NCBI RefSeq assembly: GCF_000143415.4
Contig: NW_003314369.1
Span: 213,122-277,121 of the forward strand
Reading direction: 5' to 3'
DNA from: Selaginella moellendorffii
Taxonomy: Eukaryota; Streptophyta; Lycopodiopsida; Selaginellales; Selaginellaceae
DNA length: 64,000 nucleotides
The position numbers and the translations under genes are program-made. Shown piece after piece: positions 22,189 to 33,676 of the stretch. Below the pieces are notes generated by a model. The model was not told where the DNA came from and searched no databases. It saw only the letters and a program-made list of their open reading frames with translations. Position 1 is the first letter of the stretch, and the number at the start of each line of letters is the position of its first letter.

Positions 22189-22350
22189 GGAGAAAATGGA
22201 AATGAAATAGAACTGAAAATATAGTTCATAACAAGTGTAAAATCATGAAAATAATTATTGAAAGAAAACAATTAATAAGTTTTTTTAGATTAAACAAAAC
22301 AATCATTCTTAAGAAATATGTTTACTATTCTTTAACTAAACAAAACAACT

Positions 22351-23068
22351 TTACAGAAACACTGGGGTCTTGGTGAAAAATTCCGTGACCACCAACGCCA
22401 GGAATCCAAGCATGGCCGTCCGCCCATTCCAGCGCTCGGCCATAGCTCTAAACGGACCCAAAGATCGGCTATCAGGGCTCTCTCCCTTAAACAGGGGAAC
22501 CAGCGACGCATACGCAAAGAGCTGTGCCACCGCCAAGAAATTAAACAAGCCAAAGTTGCCTGGGGCGTAGAGTTGCTCGGCCACCGTTTGTCCCGTCATC
22601 CTCTCCACCGCAAATGCCCACAAGATTCCAACCATTGCCTGTACAATTAGAGATCAATCAATCCAAAGTTGCATAGATCTCCAAATTGAAGGAAGAACTT
22701 ACCAGTCTGCCATTGATCGTCTCTGGGCCAGCGCCATCAAACGCCATCAAGCTCGCGAACGATCGATCGCCCGTCTCCGGCCGCCTCTCAATCTCCGGCC
22801 TCGGCCACAATGCTCCGGACGATGGCACCGCTCCAAACACAGACCGCTTCTCCGACTCGTTCTCGGCCTGGTTCTTGAGAACATCCTCGCGGCTGATCTC
22901 CTTCTTGGTCTTGTCCAAAACGCTGCTGATTCCATCGCCTCGTCCAGTGTCCGAGGAAGCTCTCACTGGCAGCAGGATCAAGGAGCGATTGGATCGAGAC
23001 TTGGGCGCGGCGGATTTGGAGAGCCAGGAAGGGATTGTTGCAATGCTACTGCCTGCTGCGAGTGCCAT
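22351..23068 (-). CDS. ELIP: Early light-induced protein (ELIP), chloroplast
   Basis: Two exons: 23,068-22,703 and 22,638-22,351, joined across a 64-bp intron (GTAAGT...TACAG) into a 217-aa protein. The N-terminus (MALAAGSSIATIPSWLSK, Ser/Arg-rich) is a plastid transit peptide; an ATG six codons upstream is possible but less likely. The mature part has two chlorophyll-binding helices: PETINGRLAMVGILWAFAVE with TGQTVAEQL after it, and RWNGRTAMLGFLALVVTEFF. A middle span ends ASLVPLFKG, which is typical of ELIPs. ELIPs sit in the thylakoid membrane and protect against photo-oxidative stress during high light, dehydration and greening. A TATA box and an ABRE/G-box lie upstream. Confidence 0.92.
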
Positions 23069-23172
23069 TTTGCAGAAAAATCGCAAAGCAGTGAAAGATC
23101 GCTAGAAAAGCGTGGAAGAACTTGGCTAGAAATGACTATGGAACGATATGCTTCTTCTACTACAGGATTGGG

Positions 23173-23203
23173 TTTTATATACAAACGAAATACAACACGT
23201 GGC
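23173..23203 (-). promoter_or_regulatory. ELIP promoter: TATA box and ABRE/G-box
   Basis: On the minus strand TATATAAAA lies at 23,181-23,173, about 105 bp before the ELIP ATG. ACACGTGGC (plus-strand reading, 23,195-23,203), with the palindromic G-box core CACGTG, sits about 15 bp further upstream. Such G-box/ABRE elements respond to light and abscisic acid in plants, which fits ELIP induction. Function is inferred. Confidence 0.6.
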
Positions 23204-23403
23204 AACGCCTAATGCTTCATACACGTCGTAGAAAGAATTTCGCAATGTGTCGCGAAATATGCGGCGAAATATGCGGTAAAACGTACCTTTAATACTCCTC
23301 TCTTCTGGCCTAAAGGCGATTGTTTTAAATTTGCTAGAATATGCTCACTATCACATCCACCGTTAAAATCTCAACGATGGGATTTAGGGTTTCTTGATGG
23401 AGG

Positions 23404-25467
23404 ATGCTATGGCGGCATTTGGAGCCGCTGAGGAAGAAGCGAGCCCTAGCGGCAGCGGCCGTGGACATTCTTGCGCAGCGCAATCCGGCGCCCAGATCTT
23501 TGCCGCCATGGCCGGATCACGGCGGCGACCACGGCGGCGATCGCCAGCAGCCTCGCGCCCAGGTGAATGTCATCCACATCTTCGCGTCTCTCCTCCGGAA
23601 ATGCGACTCCCCAGCGGCGCTGGAGCACGGCAAGCGCATCCACGCACAGCTGATCGCGGCGTGCCCCCAAAATCTCTCCCAGAATCTCTCCCTGGCAGTG
23701 CTGCTCATCAGAATGTATGGCAAGTGTGGCAGCCCCGGCGATGCCAAGGCCGTCTTCGACGATCTGTGCGGCAAGGACGGGAGATTGGCAAGAGAGATCT
23801 CGCTCTGGAACAGCCTCCTCACGGGATTCGTCCACAATCGCAAGAACAAGGAGGCGCTGAGGGTCTACAAGGAGCTGTGTGATCGCGGCAAGGATCTAGA
23901 TCTAGAGCCAAGCGCCGGGACATTGGTCCAGGCGCTGGTGGCGTGCTCTAGCCTGCGTGATCTCGGCACTGGCAAGGCGATCCACTCGCGGGCGATCGCG
24001 CTGGGCTGCGATCGCCAGGTTGCCGTGGGCACGACGCTCATCGACATGTATGCCAAGTGTGGATGCATCGAGGACGCGCGGCGGATCTTCGAGAAGATGG
24101 AGTCGCGGACGCTGGCGACCTGGAACGCGATGCTCGCTTGCTATGCCCAGAATGGGCATCTGGAGGAGACGATGGGGCTCTACCGGAGGATGGCGATCGA
24201 GGGCGTCGCCGGCGGCGCGGATGCGTGCACGCTCTCGATCGTCCTCAGCGTTTGCAAGCTCGGGGATGCGCGCCAGATCCACGCGCGCGCGATCGTGAGT
24301 GGATTGGAATCCCACGCGGTCGTGGGCACCGCGCTGGTTCGATCGTATGGGCGATGGGGGAGCGTGGGCGAGGCGATGGCCGCGTTTGATCGAGTGGAGA
24401 GCAAGGATGTGGTGTGCTGGACGGCGATCATGGCCGTGCTGGTCGCCCGGGGATTGCCCGATCGAGCAGTGGAGCTCTACCGGGGCGCGATTGCGCGGGG
24501 CGTGGAGCCGGATTGCTACACTCTCTCCACGATCTTGGGCGCTTGCCGGGATCTAGAGACCGGGCAGGAGATCCATCGCGTGGCCGCGGCTAGGGCTTGC
24601 GATCGCGATGCCGTCGTGGGCACGGCGCTGGTCGCGATGTATGGGCGATGCAAAAGGATCGACGAGGCCAAGAGGGCGTTCGATCGGATCCAGGGAAAGA
24701 ATGTGGTGTCCTGGAACGCGATTCTAGCGGCGTATGCCGAGGCCGGATTGGATGCCGGGGTGTTGGAGCTCTTGGATTCGATCGATGTGGTGCCGGATGT
24801 GCTCGTCTTCTCCAAAGCCCTAGCGGCGTGTGCCAGTCTCGGGGATCTTGCCGTGGGGCGGCGGCTCCACGACTGGATTGTCGTCCAGGAGCTGGAATCC
24901 GAGACCACGGTGGAGAATGGATTGATCAGCATGTATGCGCGGTGTGGGAGCTGGGATCGCGCAAAAGCAGTGTTTGCTCGGCGCGCTAGGGACGATCCGG
25001 TGTCCTGGAACGCGATAATCTCCGCGGCGGCGCGATTCAATCAGCTGGATCTGGTGCTGGACCTTCTCCGGGAGATGAGCGGCGATGGCGTCGGCGCGGG
25101 CGAGATCACATTCACGAGTGTCTTGCACGCTTGCGCCCACGCCGGCGTGGCGGTGGAGGGCGTGGAGATCTTCAAGCTCGTGGAGGAATTTGGCTGCGAG
25201 GCGATTCCGGATCACTTCCACTGCCTGATCGATTTGTTTGGGCGGCTGGGGATGATGGAGGAGGCCGAGGCGCTCATCGATGGGATGCCATTCGAGCCGG
25301 ATCTGGTGGCGTGGACGAGCTTGGCTGGGGCTTGCAAGCTCCACCGGGATCTCGATCGCGCGGCTCGCTGCGCTGAGAATGTGGCGGCGCTCAACACGCG
25401 AATCTCTGGGCCTTTTGTTCTTCTTTGCAGCATCTGGAACGATCCCGACGAAGAGATTCTCTCTTGA
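23404..25467 (+). CDS. Pentatricopeptide repeat protein, PLS class, intronless
   Basis: A 687-codon single exon beginning MLWRHLEPLRKKRALAAAA, a basic/Ala-rich leader that suits organelle import. From about residue 55 it is built of PLS-type PPR units: LLRKCDSPAALEHGKRIHAQ, LIRMYGKCGSPGDAKAVFDD, WNSLLTGFVHNRKNKEALRV, TLIDMYAKCGCIEDARRIFE, WNAMLACYAQNGHLEETMGL, and so on to FTSVLHACAHAGVAVEGVEI and HCLIDLFGRLGMMEEAEALI. It ends in an E-like region (PDLVAWTSLAGACKLHRDLD) without a complete E+ or DYW domain. PLS PPR proteins bind organelle RNA and many direct C-to-U editing. Here a separate deaminase partner would be needed. High GC gives long open frames in other phases; these are shadows. Confidence 0.93.
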   Translation: MLWRHLEPLRKKRALAAAAVDILAQRNPAPRSLPPWPDHGGDHGGDRQQPRAQVNVIHIFASLLRKCDSPAALEHGKRIHAQLIAACPQNLSQNLSLAVLLIRMYGKCGSPGDAKAVFDDLCGKDGRLAREISLWNSLLTGFVHNRKNKEALRVYKELCDRGKDLDLEPSAGTLVQALVACSSLRDLGTGKAIHSRAIALGCDRQVAVGTTLIDMYAKCGCIEDARRIFEKMESRTLATWNAMLACYAQNGHLEETMGLYRRMAIEGVAGGADACTLSIVLSVCKLGDARQIHARAIVSGLESHAVVGTALVRSYGRWGSVGEAMAAFDRVESKDVVCWTAIMAVLVARGLPDRAVELYRGAIARGVEPDCYTLSTILGACRDLETGQEIHRVAAARACDRDAVVGTALVAMYGRCKRIDEAKRAFDRIQGKNVVSWNAILAAYAEAGLDAGVLELLDSIDVVPDVLVFSKALAACASLGDLAVGRRLHDWIVVQELESETTVENGLISMYARCGSWDRAKAVFARRARDDPVSWNAIISAAARFNQLDLVLDLLREMSGDGVGAGEITFTSVLHACAHAGVAVEGVEIFKLVEEFGCEAIPDHFHCLIDLFGRLGMMEEAEALIDGMPFEPDLVAWTSLAGACKLHRDLDRAARCAENVAALNTRISGPFVLLCSIWNDPDEEILS

Positions 25468-25557
25468 GGCGCGCTTGCGAGTTTAAAATGGCCATAAACC
25501 CTATTTTCTTTTTGCATTTGCGGGGAGAAAGGAAGAAGATGGGAGCGAGGCTGTCAG

Positions 25558-25872
25558 CTGGTAATGCTGCTTCTTCCCAGCGAATTTCTGGAATCGCCTT
25601 GCAGGATCAAGCGCCGACGCTCAAGAGTCGACCGATCGAGGCAGCGACATCGACAGGAAGAAGATCTCAACTGGTAATGCCGCTTCTTCGCAGCGAATTT
25701 CTGGAATCGCCTTGCAGGATCAAGCGCCGACGGTCAAGAATCCACCGATCGAGGCAGCGACGTCGACAAGTCAACTGGTAATGCCCCTTTTTCCCAGCGA
25801 TTTTCTAGAATCGCCTTGCAGGATCAAGCGCCAACTCTCAAGAATCGACCGATCGAGACAGCGGCATCGAAA
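25558..25872 (+). repeat. Three-copy tandem repeat (113/104-bp units)
   Basis: Units begin CTGGTAATG at 25,558, 25,671 and 25,775 and share GAATTTCTGGAATCGCC, TTGCAGGATCAAGCGCC and ACCGATCGAGGCAGCGAC blocks. Each unit contains GTAATG followed about 20 bp later by TTCCCAG or TTCGCAG, a donor-acceptor look-alike. The array lies just upstream of, or within, the 5' end of the ARB2-like gene. Confidence 0.92.
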
Positions 25873-25882
25873 TATCGTCACG

Positions 25883-27744
25883 ATGGAGCCGATATCGGAC
25901 GTGTTGCGGGATATTTCGGCTCTTCTTCGCTTGCGGAGCTCCTCCGAATGACGATCCTTCTCTATCTTCGTCGACATCTTCGTCGACATCTTCGTCGACA
26001 TCCAATGAGGAAACCGGTATCTCGCTATCGTCTTGCTCGTGTTTGATCCTAGTTCTTCTTGCTATACGTTTGTCCAAGTTGCTGGAGCCGAGCACAAAGG
26101 TTGCAAGCAAACCACTGGTAAGCGCATCGTTTTCCAATCCGGTTTGATCACTCACTCGAAGCTAACTGATATTACCAGAGCCCGATAGTCCCAAGGTATG
26201 GAATCTGCTCAGCTTTGCGAAAAGATCTCTACGTCGGGTTTCGAAGAAGAAGACCTCTTCTTTTGCCGCTCGGGAGCTTCATCGCTTGGGCTTCTTCTTC
26301 GACTCGGATCTTCGGCTCAGGGATAGCCTCTCAGGTAAAAATATATAAGATCGGATCTAATTGTTTTTTCACTCTTTGGCAGAAAGGCTTACCCTGGAAA
26401 AGTTTAACAAGGTAATGCTTGTTACATGCTTGTTTGTTATAAACATGCATTGTAACAGGAAGCTGGCTACAAGAAACTGGTCGATGCGGTCGCGGATTAC
26501 ATTCAAGAGCTCATGGTCGAGGTTGGAGCTGATTTCCTAGGAACTTGCTAGCGCTCAAAAACTATCCGTGATGTCAGACTTATGGTATGACGCGGGAAAC
26601 ATTCACTCTGAAAAGGACTTTAGCTTTGGCTTATGGTGGGGTAAGTATACAATTCACAACAGTAACCGAGCCTAACATCTCATTACGCAGGTGGTCCAGA
26701 AAATGGAAAGCACGGTGTTCCTGTCATCTAATGCTAAGACAGCACGGGCGCTGGTTATCCTTTTGTGTGGGCGTGGAGAATTGAAGTACGTTTTTCACTT
26801 AGCCCAAAGTTTTCTGACTTTCGGTTTTACAAACAGTGCTGGCCAGTGGTCGAGGAGCCTCTGTCTCACGGTGATATGCATTCTCTAGTATTCTAAAGTT
26901 TTGGTTTTGGATTTGTCCAGGACTCTCTTCGTACAGGCAGCGTTTTGCCATTTCTGGGTAATGTATCAATGCCTGTATGATCTTCTTAACTGAACCTTTC
27001 ATATTCAGAGTGGGCTCATGAGCTTGATATTGCGGTGCTTGTCCTGAACCCAAACGAGGTGATGCTTAATGGAAAAAAGGTATAGCTTACCGTATTTCCA
27101 GCGAACACGTCGAATTGACAGAGAAAAGTAACTTTCAGCAACAAGCAAGCTTTGAAGCTCTTCTTGACCACGTTTTGTGTGCCTGGGACCTTGTGTCTGC
27201 GACTTTCCCTGACAAAATGCTGGCGTTGGTTGCGCACGCCTATGGCGGAACACTCGCTATCGAGCTTCTAAAGCACCGAGGTTTTAAATGATGATCAATC
27301 GTCTTGTTTTACGTCTCCCTGTTTCTGGCAGGATGGGGAGCACTCCAGCGACTGAGATGCATTGCATTCTGTGATGCACAAATTCCAGATGGTTCATTGC
27401 GAGTAAGTTTCCTTCCTTGAAAATTAACGAGATAGTAACTTGTTCACTCTTAGGTGCTTTCGTACGATCAACTCAAGTTTCTTGAAGGCAATGCCGTCAA
27501 CTGGGTTTCAAGCCAAGAACCACTCGACAAAAGACTGTGTGGTGTTTCTTCTCCGGACCTCTTCGGCACCATAAAGAAGAACCCGATGGAGCATCTATCG
27601 TCGGGAACAACGAAGGGAGATGGAGTCGTAATGTCCGCCTTCGATTCGATTTGCAACTTCATCCTGTCGAAACTGGATGTGCCAGACAATGCTGACCGTG
27701 AAGGTAGAGATGAACAATCAGAATCTTCGGCGCAAGGAGTGTAA
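25883..27744 (+). CDS. FAM172/ARB2-like alpha/beta-fold protein (gene model with one in-frame stop)
   Basis: About ten short exons. Recognisable parts in order: HRLGFFFDSDLRLRDSLS, ERLTLEKFNK, EAGYKKLVDAVADYIQELMV, VVQKMESTVFLSSNAKTARA, LVILLCGRG, AGQWSRSLC, DSLRTGSVLPFL, WAHELDIAVLVLNPNE, LDHVLCAWDLVSATFPDKML, ALVAHAYGGTLAIELLKHRG, WGALQRLRCIAFCDAQIPDG, FLEGNAVNWVSSQEPLDKRL, and HLSSGTTKGD near the end. This follows the ARB2/FAM172A fold (NxxNWVxSxEPLD and SAGTxxHE motifs), linked in yeast and animals to silencing or splicing-coupled roles. The usual nucleophile-like Ser in HSYGG is Ala (HAYGG), so hydrolase activity is doubtful. A TAG after GADFLGTC (about 26,550) interrupts the frame and the N-terminus is unclear; it may be a pseudogene or have an unrecognised intron. 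Confidence 0.65.
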
Positions 27745-28290
27745 GGTAAGTATCTGTGGGCTGTATCAACTGATTCGACTTTTAAGTTTTTTCTTGCAGT
27801 CTCATGGAGCTTGTAGCTATATACTGATTCGACATTTTGGTGGTCAACTGGATATATAATTCGATATTGCGATATTTCGTCGTGCCCATTCGTATCTACG
27901 GTGAGGTTGACGGATTTGCTACTAGAGGTATGAGCAGACTTTTGAACAGAGAGGTTGACTTCCTGACGATGCGTTTGTTGTATACAGCTTCACTGGATTA
28001 TGAAAATATGTTTTCGTAGATCTTAGCACTAGACTGTTCTATCTGAAAAGTAAGTATACTTCTGACCGTTTGGTCGAGTTCTCAGGCCCTGAGCGAGGCC
28101 TCGTGGCTTGCTGAACTTGTCAAACATGTTTATGTCAACCTTCTGCCTCGAGAGGAGAGTAATGTCTCAGGTAACAGTACTCGTTTGTTGAAATACTCGT
28201 TTACTGAAATACTTGTTCTAATATATGTTTATACCAGCCTGCTGGTCAATTTAAACGGGAAGGCGTCGTCTTCTCGCGCCTAGATGCGCA
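27745..28290 (+). other. Region with exon-like fragments, no supported gene
   Basis: Splice-like signals (GTAAGT near 27,748, TTGCAG near 27,800) and short open stretches occur, for example VVPIRIYGEVDGFATRG and ASWLAELVKHVYVNLLPREE. They cannot be linked into one frame or a known family. They may be 3' UTR introns of the ARB2-like gene or relics of another gene. Confidence 0.35.
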
Positions 28291-28294
28291 CACG

Positions 28295-30220
28295 CTAGGT
28301 ACTGGTTTGCATGTACCTCGCTTGTCCCTTTGCAATGACACTGCTTTCCAGAATGCTCACAACCTTGGGGTCTTTGGCACATCTTGGCGTCTTATACTGT
28401 CCGTAGCTCGCCCCGCCATTCTGTACCACATGGTCCATTATTTTGTCGAAAGTTCCCTGCCGGACAAGCTTGATCTCTAATGGTCCTACGCTTCCTTCCC
28501 TTCGGTTTCGGCGATACACCACGCTAAGCGATTCTTCAAGCTCGAAGCAGCACACGTCAAGCTCGAGAATCTGAGGATCTGGGAAGGCCTCCCAGTAGAT
28601 GATATAGTGACCTGGCTGGGACGACAAGTCAACTCGACTAGTGTAGTCCACCAGGCGAATTTCGCTGTGCTCCTGGTGACGATTCCAGGCTTGCGTCACT
28701 GCCTTATGTAGCTCAAGCTCGTCAGTCTTGTCCATGTCAACGCTCAGAAGCACACCGGCCCTCCGGACAAAAGCGAATTGAGGAGCATCATTGTGGAACT
28801 TGACGACCTTGAGAATATCGCCGACCCTGTACCGATATAAACCGGCCTTGGTGGTAAGTACCAGCTCGTACTCGTCTCCGACTTTGACATCTGCTAGTTT
28901 TACCAGGTTGTCGCAGGAAACGAAGCTCCGTTCTTCCTGCCCTTGGTCTTCGTCAGGGGCCGATAGTCGGTTTTCCAAGGGAAGGAACTCAAAGTATGCA
29001 AAGCACGGGAACAGCGTGTACAGAACTTCAGATGGTGGACATACTGGATCCAGGTTAACACCCAGGCTGCTGCACTCCGAAGACGCATACAGGGACGAAG
29101 CAATCGGAAGACCGTCGGTCAGCATGTCGATTATGGAAACGTATTGCTGCATGGTGCCGGTTATTATCGTCTGGACAAGTCTAGCCTCGGGCCACAGGCG
29201 TCTCACTATACCTCTCCAGTTCCCACCACAGCATTCCTTTCGTATGGCATCAGCAAGCTCGATATCCGGCCGGAGGATGGCATTGACAGCGTTTCTGACT
29301 GGAAGGCTTGTGACAATCCTGCTATTCACCGCTCCCTCGGCGATGTCCTGGCAGATATCTCTCCACTGGCACTTCAGAGACTTCAAGCTCCTTACGAACG
29401 TTGATGCGAAGACCGAGCCGACCGATACAACTTGGTCCCTTTGAACGAGGCCGCAGAGAAGATGGCAGTAATTAGCCTGGATGTAGTCAACGCACTGGAG
29501 AACTTGGTCGGGGGAGGTGTAGCTCGTCGCCGGATCAATCTTTCGGTTACGAAAAGCCGGGCTGGTGAAGTAGCCACTGAGGCCGGAGGAGAGCTTCACG
29601 CCGCCGGGGGTCACTTCGGGATTCCTCACGTAGATGAAGTGGAGGGACTTGCCAGTGTTGAAGGGACCTTGCCTGGAATGCCGTCGGTCAGAACAGGATG
29701 AAAATCGGGCCCTCTCTCTGGACGGAACGAACTTACCTGTTCAAGGCAGCACGGGCAACTCTGTTGAGGACGAGGAACTCGGGGTCGTAGTCACTGAGCT
29801 TTGGAAACAGCTTTTGGCGTCCTCCAGAGGTACCGGAGCTGTGATCAAACGAGCTTTCATCAAGTTAAGAGAGTCGCGAGCTGGGAACTACCTCTTGAGA
29901 ACTTCTCGCACTGGACGAGCGCACAGGATCTTGGCATGGCCATCCTCGTCGCCGCTGGCTATCCTCGCGACGTCGAGCTCGATGTCCTGGTACGAGATGA
30001 GCGGCAGCCGCGAGTGGAAGTCCTCGGCGCTGGGAACTCCAAAGAGGCCGTGCCTGTGGAAGTAGGCAACGTCGGCATTGTCCGCCAGGATTTGCTGGAG
30101 GAGCTCCGACTGGATGCTCGCGACGTCGCTCGTGATGGCCTCCACGAAACGGAGAACTTGCTCGTCCGTGTCTAAGGCGGAGAGAATGCGGTGCGCGCTT
30201 CCCAGTCGCGGGGGATCCAT
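28295..30220 (-). CDS. GH3: GH3 acyl-acid-amido synthetase
   Basis: Three exons: 30,220-29,892, 29,838-29,737 and 29,672-28,295 give a 602-aa protein, the usual GH3 length. Junctions keep phase: LK-SSGTSGGRQKLFP (the ATP-binding P-loop-like SSGTSGG motif) and LNR-QGPFNTGKS. Further landmarks are ITGTMQQYVSIIDMLTDGLP, YASSECSSLGVNLDP, YEFLPLEN-like FEFLPLENR, VGDEYELVLTTKAGLYRYRV and GQYKTPRC near the end. GH3 enzymes adenylate a carboxylic hormone (auxin, jasmonate, salicylate or related) and join it to an amino acid, in the cytosol. The substrate cannot be told from sequence alone. It is divergently placed from the Arg/Ser-rich gene, with 639 bp between start codons. Confidence 0.95.
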
Positions 30221-30859
30221 GTCGTCTTGATTATATCGATCGTGCGGGGGATTTTAAAGGAGGAGAACTTCCAAGTGTGTGTGAGAGGGTTGGTCGAATG
30301 GTCGTCCTCGTTGATCAACGAAGCTGGGAGGAAGCGCGAGAGCGCCAAAACTTCTCTAGCGTATAAGTGGTCATGTAAGTGTCTTGAGACACACCTAGCC
30401 TAGCTTCTAACTTCCGCGTGCTTTGTAGGAGAACTTTCAAAGTCGTAGAGGCCAAAAACGAGATTTCAAAGAGGAGCGAATATTCGCGGAATCTCCCTAA
30501 AACCCTAAACCCTAGGGCACTTTAATTTGAAAAGCTCCGTTAAGTTAGCGGAAGTTAACGGAGCCCGGTTAACCGGGGCGGGCCATTCTCCACTATCAAG
30601 GCTGTTTTGTCTGTGCGCTCGTCGGCGTCATCCCTGGGCGGGACAGGGCGGGGAGAGAGCGAGGCGCGCATTGTGCCAAGGGCGCCCCAATCTCGCGCGC
30701 CATCGCGCCATCGCCGCCTTGGAGGGATCGGCGCCAGGTCTTTAGAGGTACTGTAGAGCTAGAACTCGCGGCCGTGCATGCGCAGGGAAGGGATTCCAGC
30801 TCGAAATATCGGCAATGCGGCACGATCTAGGCGGGGTGTAGATCCGGAAGCGAGGGATT

Positions 30860-33002
30860 ATGGCGGTGTCGGCGTTTAGATCCACGACGCGGAGGGAATT
30901 TCAAGAAAACCAGGGCCAGGGTCATAGAAGGGGGAGCAGCCACTCGGAATCGGGGTCCGTGCTGGACAGCACTAGCAACTATCAGGATGCGTCGTCTCAG
31001 AGGGATTCGGACCAGGAGAGCTACGAGCCCGGGCCTTACAATCGCCATCTTGCCAGTGACTCAGAGGTGAAGTGTCTCTGTATTTTAATCTCACTGGAGT
31101 ATGGTTTGATGATTGATGCGTACTTTATGTTTTTTTTTTCTTCTTAGAGTGAAGCTTCGAGTATCATCGATAGGTTCCGGCAGACGGAGATAAGTCGCAA
31201 TGCCGCCACCATTCCACGGTTCCAGCAAAGTACTGCAAGCGCACGAGGGAGGCAGAGAAGTATAGAGCCCAGCCGGAGGAGTGACTCGAGAGGTCCGGAA
31301 GTGAGGCGTAGAAGCGAATCGCAAGAGCCTGGTCTCAGGCGGCAAAGTAGCGACTTTTCAAGGCCCAGGAGGAGTGAGTCGCAGGAGCCTGGTCTTCGGC
31401 GGCAGAGCGTGGAACCATTGGGTGGCAGGCAAAGTTCCAGCGAATTACTGCTAAATAGTAGTGACTCCGGAGTCTACACACGAGGTCGGGAGACAAGTTT
31501 GAGCCGGCAAGGAAGAAGCCAATCCAAGGAACCAAGCATTAGACGCGAGTCACAGGAGCCCCGGCAAGGCAGGAGCAGCTCGAAAGAACCCGGTGCGAGG
31601 AGCGGAAGAAACGAGGAACGTGACAGAAGCACCTCGAAAGAACCCGGTGCAAGGAACGGAAGAAACGAGCTACGTGAACTTGCGGGGAACAGGGATGAGG
31701 AAGACGAGTCAGAACGACGAGGCAGAAGTTCTCAAAGAGCAGGCATTGTTTTTACATCCAGGAGTACATCCCAAGAGCCAAGGAGGAGCAGTTCCTCAAA
31801 GGAGCCTATCGGTAGGTACAGGAGAAGTGAGTCGCAAGGCCCGGGGCATCGAGGCGGCACTGCTGGGGAACACCCTGGAACTGACATCCAAACCGAGGAA
31901 AGAACAATCAGAGCTGTGCATGCACAATTGAAGGTCTGTGTGTATTTCTTTTCTTTGTCCGTGTTTACTATTTTGTTTCGCAGCCAATGGATCCCCCGGC
32001 TGGAGATGTCGATGAAGCCGACCTCTATGGGATAATGCGTGAAGAAGTCCGCAAAGCTGTAGCCGATCTTAAGGCGGAAATCGAACAGGTATATATAAGT
32101 TTTTTGAGCAAAAATATTACGCTAACACACGCACAGTCTTTAGAGAAGGATATGCTAACGCTGGTTGCATCGAAAGGGGATGTAGCGGAGTCAGACGTTC
32201 GACAAAAGTATGCAGAAAAATTGGAGCAGGTACATTTGTTTGTTTTGTTTTTTGTGTTTTTATTTTTAATTAATTTTTTTCTACTTATAGTCGGAGATCA
32301 GAACTCAGGAGCTACTGTCACAACTTGCTAAAGAAGAAGAAACGCGTCATGAACTTGCCAAACTAGTCAAAGGCAGACCTTCACATGATAAGCCCGCCGA
32401 GCAGCCAAAACGTAAAACTAGAAGGGTAAAAGCTTGTATACTTTTAAAACGACCCACTAACATGGTATTTTGTACAGGGTGTTGAAGAAAGAGCAACTAT
32501 ATCGAAGGCCCTTGACGAAGAAGCACAAAAGTACTTTGAAGAGTTTGCTTCTATTTCGACGTCCGAAACAGAAGAATCACTGGATGGAAGACCGTCGAAG
32601 TCGGGAAAGAGGCTTGTTGCTCAAAGTTCCAGGAATGCCACAAGCCACAGGAAATCGCCGTCAAGAAAGCAGGTGCCTAGCCGAAGTGAGGAGTTTCCTC
32701 GGTGGAAAACAGGGGCAGTGGCAGTAAATACAGATGGCGTAGTGACCCCTTGGTTGGATTGGGAAACAGATTCGGCAGATGTACGTTCATTTCGGGTACT
32801 TGGTGGTGTACTGACGCAACTTTTGGACTTCCAGGCAACTGCAACTGCTATATCAGATTTTAACTGGGACTCACTAGGTCCGTCTTCAAGTCTAGCTGAC
32901 TTTGACAGCGTTCGTGTATCCGAGGAGCCCGCGCTACAGAGAATACGATTTGAGGGAAGGATAGGAGCAGGCAGGATACATCTTTGCAGGACTGAATTTT
33001 GA
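30860..33002 (+). CDS. Arg/Ser/Glu-rich coiled-coil protein, plant unknown
   Basis: Seven exons with in-phase junctions (30,860-31,066; 31,148-31,933; 31,984-32,088; 32,137-32,229; 32,291-32,425; 32,478-32,780; 32,835-33,002) give 598 aa. The start MAVSAFRSTTRREFQ is followed by a conserved-looking YNRHLASDSESEASSIIDRF. A long low-complexity region contains repeats like RRSESQEPGLRRQS, RSSSKEPGAR and RSTSKEPGAR. Next comes a helical part (EVRKAVADLKAEIEQ, SLEKDMLTLVASKGD, SEIRTQELLSQLAKEEETRH) likely to form a coiled coil. The C-terminal domain has FPRWKTGAVAVNTDGVVTPW, LDWETDSAD and ISDFNWDSLGPSSSLADFD. I do not recognise a functional family. The SxEP repeats may be phosphorylation targets (inference). 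Confidence 0.85.
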
Positions 33003-33676
33003 AACGTGAGACCAGTGGCTTAGGCATTGGTCCCGAAATAAGCTCGTCAAAAATATTTCTTATATGATGATTCTCTCCACGTTTTTCTTAGTGTGTTGGT
33101 GACAGTAAATTCAGGCGCAAAATCTGGATCTGTAGTAGACACAGCCGCATTGACGACAGTTCAGGTGATATTTAAAAATCCATACCTTGACTGACATATC
33201 ATTGAGCAGCAAAGTCGTGATACGACAAGACGACGAGCATGATTCCAAGCGTACAAACTGTCTGGGGAAAAGCGAAGGACAGTTTTATGGCCGGTTTGTT
33301 TCTTGAAGTGTTTTTTCTCATCTGCTTTGCTGTCTAAAATGTTCACTTTTCGTACAGATTCTGAAATGGAGGGTTGCCAAGTGTTCGCTTTCTGTATCTG
33401 GCTTTCAAGTTATAATCACCTGCACATTAGCGTAAGCGTCATATATTGCCGAACAATTAACTATTGCAATCTTTTCATGGATGGTGAAGCAGCTGTAGTG
33501 TTCTCTTCTCCACATCACCACGACTTATTTGACGCGGTTTATGCAAAGATGCAGACGGCTGTGACGGAAATCTCAATGACAGTCACGACAAAGATCTTTT
33601 CAATTAAATCTCTTGTGCTTTCTGCTCAGCCGTTTGCAGCCGATGCTGCTGCAGCTCGCATTTGTTCAAACTGGGG
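33003..33676 (+). other. Intergenic region, no supported gene
   Basis: An open frame of 154 codons (33,303-33,767) overlaps the receptor kinase start but shows no recognisable domain. I see only the probable upstream region of the kinase gene. Confidence 0.5.

Larger units (their letters stand above)
20620..22330. other. AT-rich intergenic region with foldback repeats, no gene
   Basis: No gene is seen. Around 21,255-21,385, blocks such as agtatgtaaagtc and gactttacata recur in both orientations and can fold on themselves, as in an old MITE. A clean palindrome lies at 21,396-21,424. Confidence 0.6.

Noticed and set aside
23394-25376. Numerous open frames in alternative phases of the PPR gene
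   Set aside because: High GC suppresses stops; only the 23,404-25,467 frame shows PPR motifs.
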